DNA from: Candidatus Xianfuyuplasma coldseepsis
GTDB taxonomy: Bacteria > Bacillota_I > Bacilli_A > Izemoplasmatales > Izemoplasmataceae
DNA length: 64,000 bases
NCBI RefSeq assembly: GCF_014023125.1
Contig: NZ_CP048914.1
Coordinates: 372,001-436,000 of the forward strand
Direction of reading: 5' to 3'
Below are positions 46,361 through 55,024 of the stretch, in pieces (within the stretch, counting starts at the first letter, position 1; every line of letters begins with the position of its first letter). Both the position numbers and the translations under genes were made by a program. A model generated the notes under the pieces. That model made no database searches. It was not told where the DNA came from and worked only from the letters and a program-made list of their open reading frames with translations.

Positions 46361-48736
46361 ATGAAATGGCTGTTCAAAGATCAACTTCAAAAAATACGAC
46401 AAAACAAGCTTAATTTCATTAGTTTAAGCCTTCTAGTGTTGGTGATTGCGATGACATTTACCGCCGTCAAATCGTCGATCAGACGTTTGGACGCGAATGT
46501 CGATGACTATCTCGAAGTCCAACAACTTGAAGACTTCTATTTTAGTATGGGTGCACTCGATGTGAACGTATTACCTGGAAGTGCCACCTTAGAACTATGT
46601 GATCAGTTGGACATATATAATGATTGTCTCTACGATATCAGCTTTGTAGATGATCCCGTTCATGTCAATCATCTCAATACGATTATCAACGATGCAATCA
46701 ATGATAATCCGCTATTATATGAATCGATTGTCGATTCGTACGCCGATGAGTTTGCGTCAGAATACAACTTAACCATTGAAAAAAGCTTCGTCGTTGATAT
46801 CATCGAGGGCGAATACAACTATAAGTTTGTGAGTGTCACAGAAGACATCAATGTCCCGTATATCGTGTCGGGAAGAATACCTGAAGATCACAATGAGATT
46901 GCGATCTTTCCCGAGTTCGCAGAACTCAATGATCTATCCATCGGCGATGAATACATCATTGATGGAAAAGCTTTCACGATTGTTGGTACATTCTATAAAC
47001 CAGAATTTCTGTTTCCGATCTTCAGTCTTACAACCGTTACCTACGAGCCGGAATATCAAACATTAGTTCTAGGTACCAAAGAAACGATTCGTGATTTAAA
47101 CGAATACATCTTTAATAAGTATTTGGTAATCGGAGATTTGGATCAGATTCTTCCAGATTATGGATATTCCTCGATCCAATCCAACGATTACAGCATGCTT
47201 GGTAAAGGAATGCAGATGATTTATTTCTTAATGCCAGCCGACATCAATTTTAGAATCATTGCCCTACAAACAGAGATTACCAATGCGAATGCATTTATCA
47301 ATGCCTTCTTACCGGTGTTTACAACGTTGATTGTGTTACTGCTTCTCCTATTTATGAAAAAGTATATCGATCAAAACAAAGCAGACATCAAAACCTTACA
47401 TGCGATTGGTTATAGTGATAAGGAATTATCTCTAGCCTTATTAACACAACCATTCTTCATTGGACTGTTTGGGATGATTGGATACCTCATTGGATTATTG
47501 GTATCCAATCAGTTCTTTGATTTATACAGTGCACGGTACTTATATCCCAAAGCAGGATTTCAGTTTGATATCGATTTATTTGTGATTGCTGGTATTCTAC
47601 CGCTCCTTGCAATCATCCTTATGAATTATTTATTTATTCGCGTAAGCCTACGCGATAAACTTCATGTATTTAAAGCACCATGGATTCGACTTCATAAATT
47701 TGTCACAACCAAAACCCTACTCTTTACCGCTTCCCTAATTTTCATCGTTTCCGTTCTCATTGGGTTTGGTCTAAATGGAAACTCAATGTTTAATTCCTTT
47801 ATTGATTACACAAAAAAGGGAAATCATTATGCAGAAATGATTTCGTTACAAAATATGACCAATACCGACCATTTTGATACCTACGAGACCTATACAAAAT
47901 CCCCTGCAAAAATCATACAGGTCAATTCTCGAACGCTCAAAACGGTTCAGTCAACGATTGTTTATGGTATTTCACCTACTACTACATTAAAACGGTTAAT
48001 AAATGATGAAATTTCCAGTAATCAGCTCGTAAATGAAGGTGTTGTAATCTCTGATTTCTTACATACGTCACTTGGTCTAGATATCGGTGATACCATTACA
48101 TATACCATTGGTGAAGTCGAGGTCGAAGAGACCGTTGTCGGGGTATCCAATGAACTATTAGAAAACAATTTCTATACGTCTCAGACAAAACTAAATAGCT
48201 ACTTTTCACTGGATGATACCTACTATAATGGTCTTTATACAACGGATTATAACTACGATTCACCACGTGTTTTATCTCGAATTGATTACAATAATTCTTT
48301 AGAAGAATTTTCGGCAATCCTCAATGTTTCTAGCCTGATCATCAACTATTTAGTGGTCTTAAGCGTGATACTAAGCATCTTCATTTTCAGTCTTGTGATG
48401 ATTAATTACTTTACATCTCATCGGCTAGATATCGCCATATTACGCTCGATTGGTTATTCCAATAACGAGCTGCATATAAAGTACTTAGTCCCGTTATTTA
48501 TTCTCTTAGTTCTCTTTTATATCATCTCGATTCCGATTACCGATTGGATGATTAATTACCTACTGACGATGCTGATGGATAGTATTGGTTTTAAATTAAT
48601 TGTAGAGATCACTGTAGTAAATATTATTGTTGGCTTTACCATCTTATGTATGCTCTTTGGTATCTTTATTATGTATATTAATAAGTACTATAATTCGCTT
48701 CATATTTCCTCAATATTAAAACATTCTACCAAATAA
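46361..48736 (+). CDS. FtsX-like ABC transporter permease
   Basis: 791 residues. N-terminal helix (about 17-38), large extracellular domain (about 40-300), three helices (about 305-330, 365-390, 412-435), another helix (455-478), a second extracellular domain (480-655), and three C-terminal helices. The two FtsX domains begin near ITNANAFINAFLP and LIINYLVVLSVI, the latter followed by RLDIAILRSIGYSNNELHIKY, a typical MacB/FtsX block. No ATPase gene is beside it; its partner must be elsewhere. Ribosome site AAGGTGAT. Confidence 0.85.
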   Translation: MKWLFKDQLQKIRQNKLNFISLSLLVLVIAMTFTAVKSSIRRLDANVDDYLEVQQLEDFYFSMGALDVNVLPGSATLELCDQLDIYNDCLYDISFVDDPVHVNHLNTIINDAINDNPLLYESIVDSYADEFASEYNLTIEKSFVVDIIEGEYNYKFVSVTEDINVPYIVSGRIPEDHNEIAIFPEFAELNDLSIGDEYIIDGKAFTIVGTFYKPEFLFPIFSLTTVTYEPEYQTLVLGTKETIRDLNEYIFNKYLVIGDLDQILPDYGYSSIQSNDYSMLGKGMQMIYFLMPADINFRIIALQTEITNANAFINAFLPVFTTLIVLLLLLFMKKYIDQNKADIKTLHAIGYSDKELSLALLTQPFFIGLFGMIGYLIGLLVSNQFFDLYSARYLYPKAGFQFDIDLFVIAGILPLLAIILMNYLFIRVSLRDKLHVFKAPWIRLHKFVTTKTLLFTASLIFIVSVLIGFGLNGNSMFNSFIDYTKKGNHYAEMISLQNMTNTDHFDTYETYTKSPAKIIQVNSRTLKTVQSTIVYGISPTTTLKRLINDEISSNQLVNEGVVISDFLHTSLGLDIGDTITYTIGEVEVEETVVGVSNELLENNFYTSQTKLNSYFSLDDTYYNGLYTTDYNYDSPRVLSRIDYNNSLEEFSAILNVSSLIINYLVVLSVILSIFIFSLVMINYFTSHRLDIAILRSIGYSNNELHIKYLVPLFILLVLFYIISIPITDWMINYLLTMLMDSIGFKLIVEITVVNIIVGFTILCMLFGIFIMYINKYYNSLHISSILKHSTK

Positions 48737-48764
48737 AAAAAGGAGTCTCATCTCCTTTTTTTTT
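48735..48764 (+). terminator. Terminator of the FtsX-like gene
   Basis: AAAAAAGGAG / CTCCTTTTTTTT, loop TCTCAT. Confidence 0.85.
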
Positions 48765-48815
48765 ATGTATTTAATTCGAAAACAAGTAATAATCCTTCAA
48801 AATATCGAAAAATAG

Positions 48816-48854
48816 TGTGGATAATGTGGATAACTATGGCAAAATTGTGGATAA
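48816..48854 (+). promoter_or_regulatory. Cluster of three perfect DnaA boxes
   Basis: TGTGGATAA (the complement of the consensus DnaA box TTATCCACA) occurs at 48816-48824, directly again at 48825-48833, and at 48846-48854, all in one orientation, just upstream of the tetR-like promoter. No dnaA, dnaN or rpmH is near, so this is not obviously oriC. Confidence 0.75.
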
Positions 48855-48875
48855 CTTTACTAATTTACATAATTA

Positions 48876-48919
48876 TTTGACAAAGTGGTCAAATGTCGAT
48901 TATAATGGTATTGACCATT
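48876..48919 (+). promoter_or_regulatory. tetR-like promoter with two palindromes
   Basis: TTGACA (48877-48882), 18-base spacer, TATAAT (48901-48906). The -35 lies inside the dyad TTTGAC-N6-GTCAAA (48876-48893). A second dyad, AATGGT-N4-ACCATT (48904-48919), overlaps the -10 and start site. The arrangement suits repression by the adjacent TetR protein. Confidence 0.6.
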
Positions 48920-48948
48920 TATTTCAGGACCAATGAAAGGGTGATAAT

Positions 48949-49566
48949 ATGAGTGAGTTTTTACAACACGATGACGCTCGTAAAAATCGAATTCTGGAAG
49001 CTGCGTTAGCAGAGTTTGCTGAGAAAGGATATAAAAAAGCATCGACGAACTCCATCGTTCGGGAAGCCAAAGTATCCAAAGGGTTGTTATTTCACTACTT
49101 TATTAGTAAAAAGGAATTGTATATTTACTTACATCAATATGCAGTAGATACGATTACCAAAGAATTATATGAAGGTGTAAACTTTGCCGATCGTGATGTA
49201 TTAAATCGATTAAGTGCTTCTACTGTGCAAAAGATTGATTCTTATAACAAACATCCATTGTTTGTTCAACTATTTGAGAATCATGTCTTTGTTGAGGATG
49301 AAGAGATTCAACAACGAACAAATGCATATTCACAACAAGTAGCGAAAGACTCATATGACAAACTATTTAGCAACATTGATTACTTCTTATTTAATGATAA
49401 AATTAATATTAATCATGCATTAGAAGTTGTTAAATGGACAATTGATCGTATCAGTAAAGACTGGGTTGTAAAACACAACTTCACCTTTAAACCAGAAAAC
49501 TACGATAGTCTTGTTGAAGAAATTGATGTTTATCTCGATTTATTCCGCGCAAGTTTTTACAAGTAA
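48949..49566 (+). CDS. TetR-family transcriptional regulator
   Basis: 205 residues. The helix-turn-helix occupies about 13-58: ILEAALAEFAEKGYKKAST, then IVREAKVSKGLLFHYFISKKEL. The remaining 145 residues are the helical ligand domain. Probably self-regulating through the dyads upstream. Its targets are not clear; the FtsX-like gene upstream ends in a terminator. Confidence 0.9.
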   Translation: MSEFLQHDDARKNRILEAALAEFAEKGYKKASTNSIVREAKVSKGLLFHYFISKKELYIYLHQYAVDTITKELYEGVNFADRDVLNRLSASTVQKIDSYNKHPLFVQLFENHVFVEDEEIQQRTNAYSQQVAKDSYDKLFSNIDYFLFNDKININHALEVVKWTIDRISKDWVVKHNFTFKPENYDSLVEEIDVYLDLFRASFYK

Positions 49567-49571
49567 ATAAT

Positions 49572-49600
49572 AAAGCCATTCGAAGATGGCTTTTTTTTAC
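49572..49600. terminator. Bidirectional terminator
   Basis: AAGCCAT / ATGGCTT with A and T runs, between convergent tetR and the small membrane protein. Confidence 0.8.
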
Positions 49601-49941
49601 GCTCCAAAAAAGGGCGCGAGCACTACCCAGATACCCATAAAGATAATGAGATAGAAGAATCCCGCTCCAATAAAGACGCCAAGACTGAAGATAAAGTTAA
49701 ACGCATGGCCAAGTGGAAACTGGTCTTTATCCTTATCTTTGATATGCTTAACAATAAAGATAAAACTGAGCACAATCATAAAAATCATTAACAAAAAGGA
49801 TGCAATAATCATCAATACAGCAATCGCTAACCCAATCCCCATTGAGGCACCCGCAGCGATACTTCCAAAGAGTAAACTAATGACGGCAAATGCAATAACT
49901 CCGATCTCTGATAGGAAAAATCGTGAGGGACGTTCATACAT
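49597..49941 (-). CDS. Small four-helix membrane protein
   Basis: 114 residues from ATG 49941 (AAGGAGTG ahead). Three to four hydrophobic helices, including GVIAFAVISLLFGSIAAGAS, VLMIIASFLLMIFMIVLSFIF and a C-terminal FYLIIFMGIWVVLAPF. A short charged loop (KHIKDKDKDQF) lies between the second and third. Family not recognised. Confidence 0.6.
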   Translation of the reverse strand: MYERPSRFFLSEIGVIAFAVISLLFGSIAAGASMGIGLAIAVLMIIASFLLMIFMIVLSFIFIVKHIKDKDKDQFPLGHAFNFIFSLGVFIGAGFFYLIIFMGIWVVLAPFFGA

Positions 49942-49994
49942 ATGGATCACTCCTTTATAGTATTATTGTAGTTCGTTTCAAAGAAATTGTAAAT

Positions 49995-50016
49995 AAAAAG
50001 AGGCTAGGCCTCTTTT
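49995..50016 (-). terminator. Terminator
   Basis: AAAAGAGGC / GCCTCTTTT with loop TAG, around the stop of the HAAS-type gene at 50004. Confidence 0.65.
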
Positions 50017-51125
50017 AAGATTGCGACAACTGGAATGAGTAAGAATGCGAGCCATGAGAAGGCCCACCAGCCAAAGAAATAACCAAGGCTGTAGAAGATA
50101 AACACCGCAATGAATGGGGTAATCGCAATCGCCCGTTCATTTCCATTTGTTTCTTTTGTAATTGCATAGACTGGGATTAACAAGAATAATAACCATGCAT
50201 ATCCCCATAAATTATAATCGATGAGATTACCAATTAATCCGGCAGCGACATAACCTGCGGCGAGAACCAATACCAATAGACGGTACTCGCGGGGCATATC
50301 AAAGAATTTGTTTTCTGTTGAGAATAATCCGTAGACAGCAATTGGGACAAAGGCTAATAGCGCCCAATCATATGCTTGATAGGTTTCACCGATATAGACA
50401 TACGCTACTGCGCCACCAATAATTAAGAATTCTAAAATGAACATTCGCAGTTTATTGGTTTCATTTAACGCACCAATAATCGGAATCATCAAGAAGATTA
50501 ACCATCCTGGTACCCACATATCCTGGGGACCAAAATAAAGGAAATAGATTGGTAATGCGATAAACGTTGAAATCGCCGTGAGATATTCTAGGAATGACAT
50601 ACCTTTGGCATCGGTTGTAATTGCAATCACTGGAATAATTAAGAATATCAACCATCCAGGATGCCACAACTCATAGCCAAAACCTAGAATTCCAAAGCCA
50701 ATCAATGCAATGAACGGACTTAGTGCAACAAATACATGTTTATCCTGTCCCGCCATTTCACTAATGATCGCGACCATTGGAATTAATAAGAATGCGGTCC
50801 AAGAATACGCCCACCAACCAAAGCCAAATCCACCAACAAAAAATAGTACCAAGGCCACAAATGGACTAATCGCAATAATCTTTGTCCGTTTTGATTCTTG
50901 TTTCTGTTCTTTGATTTGCACCTTTTTGATATAACCGTCGGTTAAGTCACCAATGATTTTTTCTGGCGAACCAAGTTTGTCTTCAATCTCGTTATCCTGC
51001 ATACCATAGTCTTTATAATTATCATACATCTCATCGTAATCTTGAAGGATGTCCGCCATTTCCTGTTCGTCCATGACGTACTCACTTAACAGAGTTTTTA
51101 AGCGATTTAGATATTGATCTTTCAT
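50004..51125 (-). CDS. HAAS-type membrane protein with six tandem repeats
   Basis: 373 residues. The first 75 are a soluble helical domain of the HAAS/DUF1700 type (NRLKTLLSEYVMDEQEMADIL, GSPEKIIGDLTDGY). The remaining 300 are all hydrophobic and built of about six repeats of 45-50 residues, each ending like SWLAFLLIPVVAI. Such proteins are usually encoded after a PadR regulator, as here (ATGA overlap with the padR gene). Function unknown; membrane sensor or stress protein is the usual suggestion. Confidence 0.75.
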   Translation of the reverse strand: MKDQYLNRLKTLLSEYVMDEQEMADILQDYDEMYDNYKDYGMQDNEIEDKLGSPEKIIGDLTDGYIKKVQIKEQKQESKRTKIIAISPFVALVLFFVGGFGFGWWAYSWTAFLLIPMVAIISEMAGQDKHVFVALSPFIALIGFGILGFGYELWHPGWLIFLIIPVIAITTDAKGMSFLEYLTAISTFIALPIYFLYFGPQDMWVPGWLIFLMIPIIGALNETNKLRMFILEFLIIGGAVAYVYIGETYQAYDWALLAFVPIAVYGLFSTENKFFDMPREYRLLVLVLAAGYVAAGLIGNLIDYNLWGYAWLLFLLIPVYAITKETNGNERAIAITPFIAVFIFYSLGYFFGWWAFSWLAFLLIPVVAILKEA

Positions 51126-51439
51126 ACCATACTACCTCCTAATATTCGTGTCACACTGGCAAGAAAATCGCCCCATTCTTGTTCGTATTCCGCAAGTTGC
51201 TTTGCTCCAGTATCGGTTAGTTTATAGTACTTTCGTGGAGCGCCAACTTGTACTACTTTCTTATACGTCTCAAAATACCCTTGTTTTGTTAATCGTCGTA
51301 AGATTGGATAGATGGTATTCTCATTTACTTCAATCTCTTTTGATATCGTCTCAATGACTTCAAAGCCATACATGTCTTTCATACTGACAATCTTCAAAAC
51401 ACAAAGTTCAATGATTCCTTTTTTGAATTGTGTATTCAC
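51122..51439 (-). CDS. PadR-family transcriptional regulator
   Basis: 105 residues. The PadR winged helix is intact: ELCVLKIVSMKDMYGFEVIE, then NTIYPILRRLTKQGYFE and GAPRKYYKLTDTG. The start is GTG 51439, with AGGAGG six bases ahead. Its own leader has three TGTG-N4/5-CACA dyads, so it probably represses itself and the HAAS-type gene. Confidence 0.9.
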   Translation of the reverse strand: MNTQFKKGIIELCVLKIVSMKDMYGFEVIETISKEIEVNENTIYPILRRLTKQGYFETYKKVVQVGAPRKYYKLTDTGAKQLAEYEQEWGDFLASVTRILGGSMV

Positions 51440-51501
51440 AACATACCTCCTTTACTGTGTATTGCACAAATAAAGAATATCATATTACTGTGTAAAACAC
51501 A
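51429..51501. promoter_or_regulatory. Three related dyads, probable PadR operators
   Basis: TGTGTATTCACA (51429-51440), TGTGTATTGCACA (51456-51468) and TGTGTAAAACACA (51489-51501) share TGTG...CACA. The outermost overlaps a TTGTGT-N17-TATTCT promoter with an extended TG on the minus strand; the innermost overlaps the start codon. Confidence 0.6.
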
Positions 51502-51519
51502 ATAACTATTTTCAAAAAA

Positions 51520-51552
51520 AATAATAGCCACAACTTGTGGCTATTTTTTTAT
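51520..51552 (-). terminator. Terminator of the DegV gene
   Basis: AATAGCCACAA / TTGTGGCTATT at the end of the DegV gene. Confidence 0.8.
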
Positions 51553-52398
51553 GTAGTATCCTAGACCAATCGTCTTGGGTCCCGCGTGAGCACCAACAAC
51601 TGCTGTAAGAGGCATCGAGAATACATCTTTTAGTGATGGATCAGCTTCTTGTAAACGATTAATGATGTAATCCCGAACCTCAGGATTATTCGCATGAATC
51701 ACAAATGGTTCAACATTATGTCCTGCGGTTTCGTCAAAATAGCGATCCAATACGGCTTCTACTGCTTTTTTAAACGTACGGATTTTTTCGACGGTTTCGA
51801 CTGCACCATCGGGACTAATCGTCAACAGCGGTTTAATTTTTAGGGTGTTTCCAATAAACCCACTGGCATTCGATAACCGTCCATTCTTAACCAGATACGT
51901 TAATGTGTTTACGGCAAAGTATACTCGATTGTTGTCACGGATGTACGCCAGCTCATTGATAATTGATTCGACACTTTGTCCTTCTTCAGCCATCTTGGAT
52001 GCTGTTAAGGCCATTTTTGCTTGCGGATAAGCCAACGTTTTTGAATCAAATACGGTAACATCCAGTTCCTCGACTTCGTTCGCTGCCATTTGGGCTGCAT
52101 TGTAGATTCCTGACATCTTCGCTGATATCGAAATCACAATTGCTTTGTTGTATCCTTTTTTGACAAGATCTTCATAAATCTCAATCATTTGTCCTAAAGG
52201 CATGTAACTACTACTAGGGAAAATCGATTTATCTTGTTCTAAACGCTGGTAAAAATCATCGGCTGATATATCAACATAATCGAGATAATCCTCATCGCCT
52301 AAATGCAGGGTAGACCTGAAAATGGGAATCTCATAATCATAATCAAAATAGTCTAAACATGAATTGGAACACGCTACAATCGCAATTTTATCACTCAT
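51541..52398 (-). CDS. DegV-family protein (fatty-acid binding)
   Basis: 285 residues. DegV proteins bind a fatty acid and serve as FakB-type partners of a fatty-acid kinase in Firmicutes (established for FakB). Family blocks seen: FPSSSYMPLGQMIEIYEDL, ISAKMSGIYNAAQMA, DSKTLAYPQ, YLVKNGRLSN and GAHAGPKTIGLGYY at the end. No fakA is in the window. Confidence 0.88.
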   Translation of the reverse strand: MSDKIAIVACSNSCLDYFDYDYEIPIFRSTLHLGDEDYLDYVDISADDFYQRLEQDKSIFPSSSYMPLGQMIEIYEDLVKKGYNKAIVISISAKMSGIYNAAQMAANEVEELDVTVFDSKTLAYPQAKMALTASKMAEEGQSVESIINELAYIRDNNRVYFAVNTLTYLVKNGRLSNASGFIGNTLKIKPLLTISPDGAVETVEKIRTFKKAVEAVLDRYFDETAGHNVEPFVIHANNPEVRDYIINRLQEADPSLKDVFSMPLTAVVGAHAGPKTIGLGYYIKK

Positions 52399-52414
52399 TT
52401 TTGTCCTCTTTCTA

Positions 52415-54526
52415 TTACTTGATTTTTTTTGTTTTGGAATCGAGATACATTTTCACTGCTTCTTCGAATGGTACGCCTTTGGAATATAGGAATCCTTGAT
52501 ACCATTCACCGTCGTTTTCGCGAAGGAAATCCAAAGTCTCCGGATCGTCAACACCTTCGGCGACCATCCGACATTCTAGGACTTTCACAATACTTTGAAG
52601 CGTAAGGAATAAGGTACGGTTAAACTCATTAATTTCATAATCTCGAACGTAGGCCTTATCGACTTTTATCATATAAATCGGGAACTTCGAAATATAACTG
52701 ATGGATGAATACCCACTACCGAAATCATCAATTGCCGTTTTAATTCCAGCGCGATCCAACCGTTTAAATAAACGAATTAGATAGTCATAATCTTCCACTT
52801 TATAACTTTCTGTGAGTTCTAATACAATCGTCCCATGATTTAGTTTAGACTCTTTAAATAATTTTATAACACGTTGAACAAACGAATCGTTAAACGATAA
52901 TGCGGATACATTGACACTTAAGAATAAATCATTTTTGGGATCGACAATGTTCAGTTCTTTCATATATGTTAGGACGCGTTGGAAGACATAAACATCCAAC
53001 TCTTCAATACGGCCACTGCGTTCCAAACTGTTGACGATTGCCCCGGTATCGAGCATCTCATTAAACTCATTAAACGCGCGACTCAAACATTCAAAGCCAA
53101 CAATCTTATTCGTCGTAACATCTAACATCGGCATCATATAGGTATCAAAATTCGTTAGCTGTAGTTTACTGACAAAGATATCAAAGTCTTGATTTCCAAT
53201 TAAGTCGGACATCGTCCGCTTATCAAAGAACGCAAAGTTATTACTATTGATAATACTCGATTGGCTTAAGGCCAAGTGGGCATTTTTAATCAATTCTTCC
53301 ATCGTTTGTCCTTGTGTTGGATAATAAACAACACCAAGGGACAACGATATATTCGTTCGAATTTTCTTGATGACAATATCGCGATCAAAGACTCGAAGAA
53401 CCCGTTGTAAGATGTTTCTTACTTCTGCTTTCATTGTACTGTTTAACAAGAAGGCATATTCATCGCCACCAAGATGATACATCTCAGTACCTTCACGAAT
53501 AACACCGCTAATCAACCGAATTGCTTCCTTGACAAGGCCTTCACCGATGACGTATCCATATTTATAATTGATGAACTTGATATTGTTAAAGACGCCATAG
53601 GCAAAATAGAATCCCTCTGTTGTTGAGGCTAAATGATTAAAATCCTTTACGAGTGAATTCCGATTCTTCAAATCGGTGGTGAGACTATACGCTTCCGAAT
53701 ACTCCATATACGCCATGTATTCACTCATTCGTTTTTGATTGTTAAAGACCAAGAAGAAGATAACCCCAAATGTCATAAAGGAAGCAGACATTATAATGAT
53801 TAAACTCTGATGTAACATGCTATACTGATCGTTTGTATAGTTCGTACTTAGGGTAAAATCAAGTCCATGTACATGAAGCATTAATTCTTCACGGAAGTCC
53901 CCGGTACCTGAAAGTAACTCATGATCTTCAAGAAGAAGTCGGACATCGCTTTTTTCATTGGTAAAATATAGTTTATTAAGATACTCATCGAGATTGTAAT
54001 GAACACTGAACAATCCGACAAATTCATCCTCATCCATAATCGGTGTATGAATCGTCATATAGTTGTTATTCTCATCAAATATGACAAACATATCACTATT
54101 CGATTGTGCTTCGACAAAATCGGCACGTTCACTCACTGAGAACGACTGAATCAAATCCACACCCTCAAACTCTGTCATATAGTTGACGGGTGATGCATAT
54201 TCAATCACACCAGCTGGGGCATACGTTACATAATCAATTTCACTATTATGCGAGGATAAGTACGACCAATACTGTTGAAACTCTTCAAGGGTAATATTCT
54301 CCGACGATAATACAAACGACTGAAAACTTATTGACGTATTGTATAAATCTTCAGCATGATGTTCCAACATGTCATACGTACTTTCTTGTTGGCTATTATA
54401 ATTGATCTGACTATATAAACGAATCCCATACCAAAACATCAATGAGATTAAAACCCATAACAAAACAAGGAAAATCAATGTTTCCCGAATCAGTTTATCG
54501 CGTTTTAAGTAGCCAAAAAAGTTCAT
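52415..54526 (-). CDS. Membrane GGDEF-EAL protein with CHASE-like sensor
   Basis: About 703 residues from ATG 54526 (GGTGGTG ahead). N-terminal helix, about 210-residue extracellular sensor region of CHASE-like layout, second helix near 225-250, then GGDEF and EAL domains. The GGDEF has HLGGDEYAF, but the usual metal-binding Asp of the upstream block is not kept (FNNIKFINYKYG), so cyclase activity is doubtful. The EAL domain keeps the catalytic blocks (GFECLSR for EAL, LELTES, IDDFGSGYSS, IKVDKAYV, VAEGVDD, YQGF), so a c-di-GMP phosphodiesterase is likely. Confidence 0.85.
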   Translation of the reverse strand: MNFFGYLKRDKLIRETLIFLVLLWVLISLMFWYGIRLYSQINYNSQQESTYDMLEHHAEDLYNTSISFQSFVLSSENITLEEFQQYWSYLSSHNSEIDYVTYAPAGVIEYASPVNYMTEFEGVDLIQSFSVSERADFVEAQSNSDMFVIFDENNNYMTIHTPIMDEDEFVGLFSVHYNLDEYLNKLYFTNEKSDVRLLLEDHELLSGTGDFREELMLHVHGLDFTLSTNYTNDQYSMLHQSLIIIMSASFMTFGVIFFLVFNNQKRMSEYMAYMEYSEAYSLTTDLKNRNSLVKDFNHLASTTEGFYFAYGVFNNIKFINYKYGYVIGEGLVKEAIRLISGVIREGTEMYHLGGDEYAFLLNSTMKAEVRNILQRVLRVFDRDIVIKKIRTNISLSLGVVYYPTQGQTMEELIKNAHLALSQSSIINSNNFAFFDKRTMSDLIGNQDFDIFVSKLQLTNFDTYMMPMLDVTTNKIVGFECLSRAFNEFNEMLDTGAIVNSLERSGRIEELDVYVFQRVLTYMKELNIVDPKNDLFLSVNVSALSFNDSFVQRVIKLFKESKLNHGTIVLELTESYKVEDYDYLIRLFKRLDRAGIKTAIDDFGSGYSSISYISKFPIYMIKVDKAYVRDYEINEFNRTLFLTLQSIVKVLECRMVAEGVDDPETLDFLRENDGEWYQGFLYSKGVPFEEAVKMYLDSKTKKIK

Positions 54527-54638
54527 AGGAACACCACCCATACGACCATTATACCGTTTTTGGTTTGTTTTTGATACCTTCAATTAGAAATTAAAGAATT
54601 TGTTACTATGTAACAACACAGAAAATAATATTTTACAC

Positions 54639-54668
54639 TTGACAATACTGTACGGCATACAGTATACT
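54639..54668 (+). promoter_or_regulatory. padR promoter with operator filling the spacer
   Basis: TTGACA (54639-54644), 18-base spacer, TATACT (54663-54668). The perfect dyad ATACTGTA-CGGCA-TACAGTAT (54645-54665) occupies the whole spacer, so a bound dimer would exclude RNA polymerase. Confidence 0.8.
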
Positions 54669-54686
54669 GAAGATGAGGTGATGCCA

Positions 54687-55022
54687 GTGAATAAAACCGA
54701 CCTACTCAAAAACCTAGATGCCGAACTTCGTAAAGGGACATTGGTTCTTGCAGTCCTATCCCAGTTAAAACAAAAACACTATGGATATAGTTTAGTTGAA
54801 TCGCTAAACGACAAAGGCTTACGCATTGATCAAAATACATTATATCCCTTATTACGACGTCTCGACAAATACGAACTCTTAACATCCACCTGGGAAGTTA
54901 TGGATCCCCGTCCCCGGAAATACTATCAACTCTCCGAATTAGGCCATGACATCTTAGATGAACTAACTACTATTTATAACACCAATCATGAAACCGTATC
55001 ACGATTGCTGAAGGAGGAATAA
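54687..55022 (+). CDS. PadR-family transcriptional regulator
   Basis: 111 residues from GTG 54687, with GAGGTGAT ahead (the ATG at 54681 is immediately after the site and less likely). The wHTH blocks are RKGTLVLAVLSQLKQKHYGYSLVE, NTLYPLLRRLDKYELL and RPRKYYQLSELG. Its operator is very likely the dyad in its own promoter. Confidence 0.9.
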   Translation: MNKTDLLKNLDAELRKGTLVLAVLSQLKQKHYGYSLVESLNDKGLRIDQNTLYPLLRRLDKYELLTSTWEVMDPRPRKYYQLSELGHDILDELTTIYNTNHETVSRLLKEE

Positions 55023-55024
55023 CC

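Noticed and set aside
48816..48854. Chromosomal origin oriC
   Set aside because: Only three boxes, no dnaA/dnaN/rpmH nearby and no clear AT-rich unwinding region beyond the normal; reported as a DnaA-box cluster instead.
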